DNA from: RUG626 sp051866775
GTDB lineage: Bacteria > Bacillota > Clostridia > Oscillospirales > Oscillospiraceae
Assembly (NCBI GenBank): GCA_051866775.1
Contig: JBJDXR010000040.1
Span: forward strand, 1 to 64,000
Direction: 5' to 3'
DNA: 64,000 nt
The translations under genes were made by a program, and so were the position numbers. The notes under the pieces were generated by a model that saw only the letters and a list, made by a program, of their open reading frames with translations, was not told the DNA's origin and searched no databases. This document shows, one piece after another, positions 25,247 to 33,217 of the stretch (the stretch's first letter is position 1; the number at the start of each line of letters is the position of its first letter).

Positions 25247-25282
25247 AACGGGTCCGCTTTAAGCGGCCCGTTGCTTTCGTTT
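25247..25282 (+). terminator. Possible attenuator in the atp operon leader
   Basis: AACGGG pairs with CCCGTT and CCGCT with AGCGG (25247-25272, one bulge). This is followed by GCTTTCGTTT, a moderately U-rich stretch. It stands about 110 nt into the transcript and 70 nt before the first gene, as an attenuator or processing site would. No alternative antiterminator fold is obvious. Confidence 0.45.
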
Positions 25283-25345
25283 GAAGGCAAAATGACAGCG
25301 CATAATGCGCTGCCGTGCCATTGAAATATTTGAAGGGAGAAGCTC

Positions 25346-25645
25346 GTGGATATTATATTGTCATTAGCTATAGGGATTTTTTTCGGCACGGCTCAGATAT
25401 ACCTTCTCGTTCTTGGCGTTAGGAGCATGGGAGGAGATAAGCTCTGCGTATGGCCGCTTATCGTACAGTTTTTCTGTCCGCTTTTGGGGCTCTTGCTGTG
25501 TGCCTGGCTTGCCGGAGGGCAGCTGGTTCTGTGTGCGTGTGTTATTGTAGGAATACTTATACTCGGCGCCGTGGTCGAGGTAATACTTAACAAGAGACGT
25601 GCAGCCGAGGAGAAAGCTGACAGGGGTGATAAAGATGGTGATTAG
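25346..25645 (+). CDS. Small membrane protein at the head of the atp operon (AtpI-like position)
   Basis: The 99-residue protein has three hydrophobic segments (about 3-23, 34-55 and 57-80) and a charged C-terminal tail. It stands where atpI normally lies, before the a-subunit gene. It lacks a clear AtpI/UncI sequence signature, so the name is by position only. AtpI-type proteins help assemble the c-ring. The start is a GTG at 25346 after GAAGGGAG. The 3' end overlaps the atpB start by 11 nt. Confidence 0.7.
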   Translation: MDIILSLAIGIFFGTAQIYLLVLGVRSMGGDKLCVWPLIVQFFCPLLGLLLCAWLAGGQLVLCACVIVGILILGAVVEVILNKRRAAEEKADRGDKDGD

Positions 25646-26525
25646 AATCATTCTGGCCGCGGTGGGAACCGTTCTGGCGCTTGCAGGCTGGTTCTGGCGG
25701 AGAAGCGCTCTTAAAAAGCTGTCGGAAGCTTCAGTGGAGGATACCGCTCCGGAGGGAAAGAAAAAGAAGAAAGGTACAAAAATACCGACCTTTGTTATGA
25801 TCATTGGTATCTGGCTGTTTGCGGTCAAGCTGCTGGAGATCATTTTCGGACCAAAAGAGTCCGGAGCTTTTGCTGTTGAGATATGGGCGGAAAGAGCTGA
25901 CGTTGGCGGCTTCAGCTTAAGCGTGACGGTAATACTCACATGGATCATCATGGCTGTGCTTATAATCGCCGCGGCGGCCATAAGGATATTCGTTATACCT
26001 CACCTGACTGATGAGCCGAAGGGTATACAGAATGTGCTTGAAATATGTGTCGAGAGCCTTTGCAAGTATACAAAGTCCAATGTGGGCGATCTGGGAGATA
26101 ACCTGCCGGCGTATCTCTTCACACTGGCACTATTCATGGTGGGGAGCGCGATAACGGAGCTTTTTGGCTATAGGGCGCCCACATCTGACATTACGATGAC
26201 CTTTGCCTTGGCGCTTATAACCTTTGTGCTTATAAACTATTACGGTTTCAAGGTCAAGGGCTTTGGGGGAAGGCTCAGGCGCTTTAAAAATCCGATGAAC
26301 CTGATAAGCGACATCGCGGTGCCTGTTTCCATGGCGTGCAGGCTTTTTGGAAATATGCTCGGCGGGCTTATCGTTATGGATCTTCTGTATTTCGCCATGG
26401 GCAGCTATGCCGTGGCGGTGCCAAGCGTAGTGGGGCTTTACTTTAATGTGTTCCACCCGCTTATTCAGGCATTTATTTTTATAACGCTCACGCTTACGTT
26501 TATAGGCGAAGCGATTGAAGAATAA
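25635..26525 (+). CDS. atpB: F1Fo ATP synthase subunit a
   Basis: Subunit a forms the ion half-channels that face the c-ring. The 296-residue protein has an N-terminal membrane segment, then the usual five or six helices. The essential arginine motif is RLFGNMLGGLIVMDLL, and the last helix has HPLIQAFIFITLTLTFIGEA. The N-terminus carries a lysine-rich KKKKKG loop. ATG 25635 lies inside the preceding gene's end and is preferred to an upstream codon at 25599, which has no better ribosome binding site. Confidence 0.95.
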   Translation: MVIRIILAAVGTVLALAGWFWRRSALKKLSEASVEDTAPEGKKKKKGTKIPTFVMIIGIWLFAVKLLEIIFGPKESGAFAVEIWAERADVGGFSLSVTVILTWIIMAVLIIAAAAIRIFVIPHLTDEPKGIQNVLEICVESLCKYTKSNVGDLGDNLPAYLFTLALFMVGSAITELFGYRAPTSDITMTFALALITFVLINYYGFKVKGFGGRLRRFKNPMNLISDIAVPVSMACRLFGNMLGGLIVMDLLYFAMGSYAVAVPSVVGLYFNVFHPLIQAFIFITLTLTFIGEAIEE

Positions 26526-26558
26526 AAGATAATTATTTAGAACTTGGAGGACAAAAAG

Positions 26559-26786
26559 ATGACTATAGGTTATATTGCAATAGCAGCGGCGATAGCCCTG
26601 CTGCCCTGCGCAGCGGCCGGAGCTGTCATGGGCATGGCAACAGGAAAGGCGGTAGACGCTACCGCAAGACAGCCGGAGGCTTCCGGAAAGATTCAGTCCA
26701 TTCTTATACTCGGTCTGGCCCTTACCGAGTCCTGTGCTATTTACGGCTTCGTTACAGCGCTTATCATGATCTTCACCCTCAGATAA
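26559..26786 (+). CDS. atpE: F1Fo ATP synthase subunit c
   Basis: This 75-residue hairpin protein forms the rotary ring. The polar loop is ARQPEASG, and the ion-binding Glu57 lies in ALTESCAIYG. Aligned with the Na+-binding c subunit of Ilyobacter, Glu57, Ser58 and Tyr62 match the Na+ ligands. Met24 replaces the Gln32 ligand and Cys59 replaces Thr67. The Na+ signature is therefore incomplete and the coupling ion cannot be decided. ATG 26559 follows TTGGAGG by 8 nt. Confidence 0.95.
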   Translation: MTIGYIAIAAAIALLPCAAAGAVMGMATGKAVDATARQPEASGKIQSILILGLALTESCAIYGFVTALIMIFTLR

Positions 26787-26797
26787 GGAGGAGAAAA

Positions 26798-27481
26798 ATG
26801 GAAATCTATCCAATTGATTTGGCCATCCATGTGGTCAACATCGTCGTGCTGTATATACTTCTGCGGCTGTTTTTGTTTAAGCCCGTCAGGAAGTTCATGG
26901 CCGCCCGCGAGGAGCGTATAAACGGCCAGATGAGCAAGGCGGATGAGGTAAAGGCTGAGGCCGAGAGGATAAAAAATGAGTATTCCGAGAAGCTTGCCGG
27001 GGCCAAGGACGAGTGTGAGGCGATTGTTGCACAGGGTTACAAGGATGGAGCCGAGCACGCGCAGGATATAACACGCGAGGCCGAGAAGGAGGCCGAGCGC
27101 ATTATCGAGCAGGCAAAACAGGAGGCACAGGAGTATAAGCAGCGGGCCATGGATTCGGCCAAGGATGAGCTTGCCGGCATCGCGGTGGATATGGCGGGAC
27201 GTATCCTGCGCTTTGACGATGAGATAAAAAAGCGTGTGGCTGCCGGAAACACGAGAAAAAGCGGCAGAAAGACCGGCGTGCTTAAGCTTGCAATGGAATC
27301 CTCCCCTGAGGATATAGCGAAGGTCACGGCACAGCTCGAGGCCATTCTCGGAACGGAGCTTGAGCTTAAGACTGAGGTGGATGACAGCCTGATTGGCGGC
27401 TATGCCGCTTATATTGACGGCAAAGTCTACGACTTCAGCTATGCCTCGCAGCTGGACAATATGAAGAAAAAACTCTCCTGA
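26798..27481 (+). CDS. F1Fo ATP synthase b subunit fused to a truncated delta subunit
   Basis: Residues 1-140 are a normal b subunit: one membrane helix (about 7-28) with IVVLYILLRLFLFKPVRKFM, followed by a long charged coiled coil. Residues about 160-227 match the C-terminal part of the delta subunit, with SSPEDIAKVTAQLEAILGTELELKTEVDDSLIGGYAAYIDGKVYDFS (positions 165-211). The six-helix N-terminal domain of delta, which binds the alpha subunits in other enzymes, is missing. No separate atpH is found between here and atpA, so this fusion must supply the peripheral stalk. The next gene starts 13 nt later. Confidence 0.85.
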   Translation: MEIYPIDLAIHVVNIVVLYILLRLFLFKPVRKFMAAREERINGQMSKADEVKAEAERIKNEYSEKLAGAKDECEAIVAQGYKDGAEHAQDITREAEKEAERIIEQAKQEAQEYKQRAMDSAKDELAGIAVDMAGRILRFDDEIKKRVAAGNTRKSGRKTGVLKLAMESSPEDIAKVTAQLEAILGTELELKTEVDDSLIGGYAAYIDGKVYDFSYASQLDNMKKKLS

Positions 27482-27493
27482 GCGGAGGCAATT

Positions 27494-28999
27494 ATGCTGA
27501 ATTATGATACTGCAATAGGGGCTTTTCTGAAGGAACGCCTTAGTGATTTTGCCCCGGATATGGTGACATATGAATACGGAAGAGTGACCTCGATACACGA
27601 CGGCATAGTGCAAATAGAGGGCCTGTCCAACGCGAAGTACGGCGAGCTTCTTGAGTTTGAGGGAGACGTATACGGCATGGCCATGGACATGAGCCTTGAG
27701 GGGGTTGGTGCTTCCTTACTGGAAAATGCCGACTCCGTGGTTCCGGGCTCCGTGGTGCGCGGTACCGGACGTGTGGCAGATGTATGTGTGGGTAAGGAGC
27801 TGCTGGGGCGTGTGGTTGACCCCATAGGCCGTCCGCTGGATGGAAAGCCGCTTAAGACCGGTAAGTACCGTGAGATAGAGTCCGCTGCGCCTGCCATAAT
27901 GGACAGGGCCCCGGTAGATACGCCTATGGAGACGGGCATACTCGCCATTGACAGTATGATACCCATCGGCCGCGGGCAGCGTGAGCTTATAATAGGCGAC
28001 AGGCAGACCGGTAAAACCACTATCGCCGTGTCTGCTATGCTAAACCAAAACGCCAGCGGGGTTATATGTGTTTACTGCGCAATAGGTCAGAAGGCCGCGT
28101 CGGTGGCAAACCTGGTGGACCAGCTGACCCAGGCCGGAGCGATGGAGCACAGCATCGTGGTGGCAGCCACGGCTGCCGACAGTGCTGCGATGCAGTACCT
28201 TGCGCCATATGCCGCCTGTGCCATTGCGGAGCATTTTATGTATAGGGGCCGCGATGTGCTGGTGGTATATGACGATCTTTCAAAGCACGCCGTGGCATAC
28301 AGGACCATGTCGCTGCTGCTGCGCAGGCCGTCCGGAAGGGAGGCCTATCCCGGAGATGTTTTCTACCTCCATTCAAGGCTGCTTGAGCGGGCTGCCAGGC
28401 TCTCACCAGAGAAGGGCGGAGGCTCCATGACGGCCCTGCCGATAATTGAGACTATGGCGGGGGATATCTCAGCATATATACCTACGAATGTTATTTCCAT
28501 AACCGACGGGCAGATTTATCTTGAGAGCGAGCTTTTTCACGCCGGGGTGAGGCCCGCTGTAAATGTGGGGCTGTCCGTTTCACGTGTGGGAAGAAGCGCC
28601 CAATACAGCGCGATGAAGGATGTGTCGGGAAGCCTGCGCCTTGAGGTGGCCCAGTACCGGGATATGGCGGTTTTTGCCCAATTCGGCGCCGACGTGGATC
28701 CGGAGACTAAGCGCCTTCTTGACAGGGGCGACCGCATGACGGAACTGCTTAAGCAGCCCCAGACCGACATCATGAAGCTTTCGGCAGAGGTGGCGATGCT
28801 GCTTGCATACTCAAATGATGTGCTGAAAGATATACCGGTAAAGCGCATAAGTGATTTTAAGGCGAAGGTGCTTAGCTTCCTCTATGAGCGCCACGGTGAT
28901 ATTATGGAGACGATCGACACCACAAAAAAGCTCAGCAGGACGGTAAAGACGCAGCTTACCGGCGCCATAAAGGATTTTGCGGCGTCCTATGAGGCGTAA
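27494..28999 (+). CDS. atpA: F1Fo ATP synthase subunit alpha
   Basis: This is the regulatory nucleotide-binding subunit of F1. The 501 residues show the beta-barrel N-terminus (YGRVTSIHDGIVQIEGL), P-loop GDRQTGKTT, the Walker B region DVLVVYDDLSKHA and the family signature PAVNVGLSVSRVG, which contains the arginine finger. The length is normal. Ribosome binding site GCGGAGG precedes ATG 27494. The gene ends 2 nt before the gamma-beta reading frame. Confidence 0.96.
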   Translation: MLNYDTAIGAFLKERLSDFAPDMVTYEYGRVTSIHDGIVQIEGLSNAKYGELLEFEGDVYGMAMDMSLEGVGASLLENADSVVPGSVVRGTGRVADVCVGKELLGRVVDPIGRPLDGKPLKTGKYREIESAAPAIMDRAPVDTPMETGILAIDSMIPIGRGQRELIIGDRQTGKTTIAVSAMLNQNASGVICVYCAIGQKAASVANLVDQLTQAGAMEHSIVVAATAADSAAMQYLAPYAACAIAEHFMYRGRDVLVVYDDLSKHAVAYRTMSLLLRRPSGREAYPGDVFYLHSRLLERAARLSPEKGGGSMTALPIIETMAGDISAYIPTNVISITDGQIYLESELFHAGVRPAVNVGLSVSRVGRSAQYSAMKDVSGSLRLEVAQYRDMAVFAQFGADVDPETKRLLDRGDRMTELLKQPQTDIMKLSAEVAMLLAYSNDVLKDIPVKRISDFKAKVLSFLYERHGDIMETIDTTKKLSRTVKTQLTGAIKDFAASYEA

Positions 29000-29001
29000 A
29001 T

Positions 29002-31302
29002 ATGGAAAATGTAAGCGAGATCCGGCACCATATTGCCGCGGTGAGCGAGACGAGAAAGATCACTAACGCCATGCAAATGGTATCCTCTGCCCGGATGAAG
29101 AAATTTGCAAGATTTATTCCTTACAATCAGACGTACTTCGAGAAGCTTCAGATTACGATGAAGGATATACTTGAGTCCTCCAAAAATATCTCACACCCGT
29201 ATCTGGACACACACAGAGGACACAGGCGGGCGTTTATAGTCATTGCCGGAGACAAGGGCATGGCTGGCAGCTACAATGAAGAGGTGCTTGAGTTTGCCTA
29301 TAATGAGATCATGCGATATCCAGGCAGCCACATTGCGACGGTCGGAGTTCTGGCGGATGAGTTCTTCCGAAAGCGCGGCATTATCCCTGATTATGAGATC
29401 GCTGGCATGGCCCAGAACCCGTCGCTCTTTAACGCCATGCGGCTTGCCCAAAGCGCAATAGAGCTGTTTGACGCGGGCGAGGTCGATGAGATATGCGAGA
29501 TATTTACGGCCTATTCGGTCCATGGGCATTTAATAAACAAGCCGGCGATCCACAGAGTATTGCCCATACGTCTTTCTGATTTTGAGAATGTGGAGCTGTC
29601 AAACGACCTGCACGACGTGATATACTCCCCGTCGCCGCAGGAGGTATTTGATCAGCTTGTACCGCAGTATATCACATCCCGCGTTTTCGGTGCGCTTGTG
29701 CAGTCCTACGCCGCGGAGCATTTTGCGCGGATGAACGCAATGCAGAGCGCCACTAAGAACGCCGATGAGCTGCTTAAAAGGCTGGCCCTCAATCTGAATA
29801 TGGCGCGCCAGACCCAGATAACCACCGAGATTGCGGAGATATCAGGCGGCAGCGTGGCACTTGGGGAGTACAGTGAAAAAACAAAGAAGGAGGAGCCGCA
29901 AATGGAGCAAGCTTCGGGAGAGGCTGTTATCGCACGGATAAACGGCCCGGTATTGACGGTGAGATACCCGCAGCAGGAAAAATATAAGCTGCATGACCTT
30001 TTGATCGCTGAAAACGGTGTCCATATGGAGGTCTCTGCCTTTTCCAATCCCGGCGAGGTCAGGTGTATTGCACTCGATGCGACCTACGGCCTTTGCTGCG
30101 GGATGAAGGTGAAGAACACCGGCTCCTGCATAACGGTCCCGGTTGGGAAGGAGCTTCTCGGACGCGTGGTGGATGCTCTGGGAAATCCCATTGACCGTGC
30201 CGGGGACATAGAGGCACAGGAGCGCTGGCCCATATTCCGGGAGGCCCCGACGCTTCGTGAGACCAACCCAAAGACTCAGTTCCTCGAGACGGGAATAAAG
30301 GTCATAGACCTGCTCACACCATACGCCAAGGGCGGAAAGATCGGGCTTTTCGGCGGCGCGGGGGTCGGAAAGACCGTCCTTATAATGGAGCTTATTTATA
30401 ACATTGCCAAGGAGCACGGCGGGTACTCTGTGTTTACCGGAGTGGGAGAACGCAGCCGCGAGGGAAACGACCTGATCCACGACATGAAAGGCTCTGGGGC
30501 GATAAAAAACACGGCAATGGCCTTTGGGCAGATGAATGAGCCTCCCGGCTCGCGTATGCGTGTGGCAATGACCGGACTTACAATGGCGGAGTATTTTCGG
30601 GATAAGCTGGGGCAGGATGTGCTCCTGTTTATTGACAACATATTCCGCTATGTTCAGGCCGGAAACGAGGTCTCCGCTATGCTGGGAAGGATGCCCTCCA
30701 GCGTGGGTTACCAGCCCACATTGGCCAATGAGCTTGGAGAGCTGGAGGAGAGGATCACATCTACAGAGAACGGATCCATAACATCGGTGCAGGCTATCTA
30801 CGTCCCTGCCGATGATCTGACCGATCCGGCTCCGGCCACGATATTTTCCCATCTGGACGCAACCACTGTTCTTTCGCGGCAGATCGCTGAGATGGGTATC
30901 TACCCCGCTGTAAGCCCGTTGGAATCGAACTCCCGCATACTCACACCGGAGATAGTTGGACAGGAGCACTACGAGGTAGCCAGAAGGGTCCAGGAGTGCC
31001 TTCAGAGGTATAACGAGCTTAAGGATATAATATCCATCCTCGGTATGGAGGAGCTGGCGGAGGAGGACAGGAAGATCGTCTACCGCGCCAGAAAGATACA
31101 GATGTTCCTGTCTCAGCCCATGAATGTGGCGGAGACATTTACCGGCAAGCCGGGGCGCTTCGTACCCCTTAAGGACACCATCAGGAGCTTTAAAAAGATA
31201 GTCGACGGTGAGGTGGACGACCTGCCGGAGACGGCGTTCTCCATGGTGGGAGATATAGACGAGGCAATAAAAAAGGCCGAGGAGCTGAGCAAGAATGGCT
31301 AA
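29002..31302 (+). CDS. F1 ATP synthase gamma and beta subunits in a single open reading frame
   Basis: One 766-codon frame encodes gamma (about 1-290, SEIRHHIAAVSETRKITNAMQMVSSARM to the C-terminal NMARQTQITTEIAEISGG region) and a complete beta subunit (about 301-766). Beta has P-loop GGAGVGKT (451-458), GERSREGNDL, LLFIDNIFRYVQAG and the DELSEED-like GMEELAEED. A linker of about 13 residues with SEKTKKEEP joins them. The beta part has its own start signal, AAGGAGGAG (29887-29895) 6 nt before ATG 29902, so free beta is probably made too. A genuine fusion would tie one beta to the rotor, which is hard to reconcile with rotation. A 1-nt error near the G-run at about 29870 is an alternative, because a shifted frame reaches TGA within a few codons. 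Confidence 0.85.
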   Translation: MENVSEIRHHIAAVSETRKITNAMQMVSSARMKKFARFIPYNQTYFEKLQITMKDILESSKNISHPYLDTHRGHRRAFIVIAGDKGMAGSYNEEVLEFAYNEIMRYPGSHIATVGVLADEFFRKRGIIPDYEIAGMAQNPSLFNAMRLAQSAIELFDAGEVDEICEIFTAYSVHGHLINKPAIHRVLPIRLSDFENVELSNDLHDVIYSPSPQEVFDQLVPQYITSRVFGALVQSYAAEHFARMNAMQSATKNADELLKRLALNLNMARQTQITTEIAEISGGSVALGEYSEKTKKEEPQMEQASGEAVIARINGPVLTVRYPQQEKYKLHDLLIAENGVHMEVSAFSNPGEVRCIALDATYGLCCGMKVKNTGSCITVPVGKELLGRVVDALGNPIDRAGDIEAQERWPIFREAPTLRETNPKTQFLETGIKVIDLLTPYAKGGKIGLFGGAGVGKTVLIMELIYNIAKEHGGYSVFTGVGERSREGNDLIHDMKGSGAIKNTAMAFGQMNEPPGSRMRVAMTGLTMAEYFRDKLGQDVLLFIDNIFRYVQAGNEVSAMLGRMPSSVGYQPTLANELGELEERITSTENGSITSVQAIYVPADDLTDPAPATIFSHLDATTVLSRQIAEMGIYPAVSPLESNSRILTPEIVGQEHYEVARRVQECLQRYNELKDIISILGMEELAEEDRKIVYRARKIQMFLSQPMNVAETFTGKPGRFVPLKDTIRSFKKIVDGEVDDLPETAFSMVGDIDEAIKKAEELSKNG
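29887..29904 (+). promoter_or_regulatory. atpD: Internal ribosome binding site and ATG for the beta subunit
   Basis: AAGGAGGAG sits 6 nt before the ATG at 29902, in frame within the gamma-beta reading frame. The residues that follow (MEQASGEAVIARINGPVLTV) match a normal beta N-terminus. This is the likely real start of atpD (29902-31302). Confidence 0.8.
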
Positions 31303-31711
31303 TGAATTCAAGCTCGAGATACTTACTCCCGAGCATCAGTTCTTTTCCGGAATGGTAGATGCGCTGACCTTTAACGCCAAGGACGGCGAGTGGACCATCC
31401 TCAAGGATCATGCGCCGATGGTTGCCGTGTTAAGCCCCGGACTTGTTAAGTTCCGCAAGGACGGCAAGTGGCTGGAAGCGGTAAACTCCGAGGGCTATAT
31501 GGAGGTATCGCCTTCCGGCATAATCCTGTTTGCGCAGACGTGTGAATGGCCTGGGGAGCTGGATGTGAACCACATCCACTATCAAGAGGAGATGGCTCTT
31601 GAGAGGCTGCGTCAGGCAAAGAGCATAAGCGAATATAAGGCAAACAAGATAGTTCTTGCAAGAGCTATGGCGAGACTTAGAAATACCACTAAAAAAATAA
31701 ATCTTGATTGA
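31295..31711 (+). CDS. atpC: F1Fo ATP synthase subunit epsilon
   Basis: The 138-residue central-stalk subunit has the N-terminal beta sandwich, with FKLEILTPEHQFFSGMVDALTFNAKDGEWTILKDHAPMVAVL (positions 5-46). A C-terminal helical hairpin follows (about 90-135), with ALERLRQAKSISEYKANKIVLARAMARLR. The helices can inhibit ATP hydrolysis in the family. It overlaps the beta frame by 8 nt and is the last gene of the operon, with a terminator directly after it. Confidence 0.95.
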   Translation: MANEFKLEILTPEHQFFSGMVDALTFNAKDGEWTILKDHAPMVAVLSPGLVKFRKDGKWLEAVNSEGYMEVSPSGIILFAQTCEWPGELDVNHIHYQEEMALERLRQAKSISEYKANKIVLARAMARLRNTTKKINLD

Positions 31712-31745
31712 AAAAAGGAGAAAGCAATGCTTTCTCCTTTTTCAT
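31712..31745. terminator. Terminator after the ATP synthase operon
   Basis: A perfect 14-bp stem (31712-31725 with 31729-31742) has a 3-nt loop and A/T tracts on both sides. It can stop atp transcripts and those of the convergent SLH gene. Confidence 0.9.
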
Positions 31746-33217
31746 TATCCGGATCTCAGCGACTTATCTGCTATACGTGAGACGATGGCCGCGGCCTCCG
31801 CACGGCTGAGGCTGTTCTCCGGATTTATCAGTCCGGCGCTTCCGGTGAGGATCCCCGCCCTATATAGGGTATAAACGGAGCCGCAATAATACGCAGTCTG
31901 GGAAACGTCAGCCAGAGAGCCGTTTGAGACGGATACAGCCTGCTTGAGAGCGTCATCCGGCATAATGTTTGCTGCAAGGTGGGCAAAGGCACCTCTCGTC
32001 ATTTTATCCTGAGGGTTTCCGTATATGGAGGCGTCGATCCCCCAAAGGGAGCAGTATTCATAATACGGCTCATACCAAACGGCTGAGGAGGTAAAGACAT
32101 GTCCGTCATCCCAATAGCGGGAGAGCAGACGTGCGGCCAGAGTTACGGCCTCGGAAACTGTCACGCTCTCATATGGTGCGAAGGTATTGGCGGTTCTTCC
32201 ATCCATAAGGCCAAGGGAAAAAGCGGATGATACGCTGGAGTAAAACCAATCCCTGCCGCTTACGTCTGAAAAGCGCCCATCGTAGCTTTTGACAGGGGAA
32301 AAGAAGCCTGTATAATTACTGCCTGATGTATTTCCACCGGAACCGCTGTTTCCACCGGAGGTTCCGTTACCTCCGGTATTTGCGCTTTCACCGGTACCGA
32401 CGTTTCCGCCGGAGGTTCCGTTACCTCCGGTATTTGCGCTTTCACCCGTACCGACGTTTCCGCCGGAGGTTCCGTTACCTCCGGTATTTGCGCTTTCACC
32501 CGTACCGACGTTTTCTCCTGAGAGGGAAGAATAGTGTTTCTCCGTGGGCTGTACGATAAAGCTGATGACATAGCCGCGGCTGCTGAGCAGGTTGGAATTA
32601 AAGCTATCCCATGTGCGCCATACTACACGGATAAGGCCCTTGCCGTCGCCGTTGCCCTCAAGGTATGATATTCCCTCGGAGTCAAAGTCGAGTATGATGA
32701 TTGAGTGGCCGCTGCTGCCGTTGTAGGAGCCGTCGGCGTTTGAGGTCGTACGCAGCAGCGCGCCGGTTCTGACGCCGTATTTTGAAAAGAGGCTGTAAGA
32801 CGCGGAGGAGAGGCTGCTTGCTATGCATATTGAGTTCTGCCAGCTTGCGGAGGAGCCGTGATACGGTACATCACCAAACAGCTTAGAGTAGACGGCGTTT
32901 GCGTATATGTAGCAGGAGCTTCCTGAGAAAACGCTGCCGCTGCCGCTCTCCCGGACGTAATATGTCGTTCCAACGGGGACGGTTCTGGATCCAACCGGGG
33001 CCGAAACCGGGTTTTTGCAAGTTATGTCTGAAAATAACGCCGCTCCTCCGGAAAAGATGTCGTCAAGAGCCGATGCAAGCGAGGGGATGTCCGTGTAGTC
33101 GGAGCCGCTTAGCGAGGCTGCATCGGTAATGTAGGAGTATGACGCGGCATTGGCCGCGGGCGCAGAGCTTAAAAGCAGTGCCGAAAGCAGTAATGTGCAG
33201 ATGAATATTTTCCTCAT
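31745..33217 (-). CDS. Secreted protein with Cys-His hydrolase-like domain, Gly/Ser/Thr repeats and S-layer homology domains
   Basis: A signal peptide (about 1-24, cleaved near ANA-AS) leads to a globular domain. Cys102 in SGSSCYIYANAVY and His171 in SSGHSIIILD resemble the nucleophile and histidine of papain-like amidase/NlpC folds. Catalysis is only inferred. A flexible linker with three perfect 18-residue repeats follows (236-289). The C-terminal 180 residues hold two or three SLH-type segments (FSDVSGRDWFYSSV, MTRGAFAHLAANI, NPENSLSRAEAAAIVSRIA) that would anchor it to pyruvylated wall polymer. It faces the atp operon across a shared terminator. Confidence 0.83.
   Translation of the reverse strand: MRKIFICTLLLSALLLSSAPAANAASYSYITDAASLSGSDYTDIPSLASALDDIFSGGAALFSDITCKNPVSAPVGSRTVPVGTTYYVRESGSGSVFSGSSCYIYANAVYSKLFGDVPYHGSSASWQNSICIASSLSSASYSLFSKYGVRTGALLRTTSNADGSYNGSSGHSIIILDFDSEGISYLEGNGDGKGLIRVVWRTWDSFNSNLLSSRGYVISFIVQPTEKHYSSLSGENVGTGESANTGGNGTSGGNVGTGESANTGGNGTSGGNVGTGESANTGGNGTSGGNSGSGGNTSGSNYTGFFSPVKSYDGRFSDVSGRDWFYSSVSSAFSLGLMDGRTANTFAPYESVTVSEAVTLAARLLSRYWDDGHVFTSSAVWYEPYYEYCSLWGIDASIYGNPQDKMTRGAFAHLAANIMPDDALKQAVSVSNGSLADVSQTAYYCGSVYTLYRAGILTGSAGLINPENSLSRAEAAAIVSRIADKSLRSG
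32351..32512 (-). repeat. Three tandem 54-bp coding repeats
   Basis: Three near-identical 54-bp units encode the linker repeat NVGTGESANTGGNGTSGG (residues 236-253, 254-271 and 272-289) of the SLH protein. Copies differ by a few silent bases. Copy number is likely to vary between strains by slippage or recombination. Confidence 0.9.

Larger units (their letters stand above)
24915..25345 (+). promoter_or_regulatory. Long intergenic region with atp operon promoter and leader
   Basis: This 431-nt stretch separates the divergent YhaO-like and atp genes. A consensus promoter TTGACA (25105-25110)-17 bp-TATAAT (25128-25133) gives a start near 25140 and a leader of about 205 nt. The leader is A/T rich and ends in a GC-rich hairpin at 25247-25272. 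An open frame at 25032-25262 lacks a ribosome binding site and spans the promoter, so it is not called. Confidence 0.8.

Noticed and set aside
25032..25262. 76-codon open frame upstream of the atp operon
   Set aside because: It has no ribosome binding site, spans the consensus promoter and the leader hairpin, and its A/T-rich composition reads like noncoding sequence.
29842..31311. 489-codon open frame opposite the beta subunit gene
   Set aside because: It is fully antisense to a conserved gene, with composition explained by the high-GC codon use on the other strand.
32351..32512. Repeat array as CRISPR
   Set aside because: The units are contiguous, in frame and coding, with no spacers.
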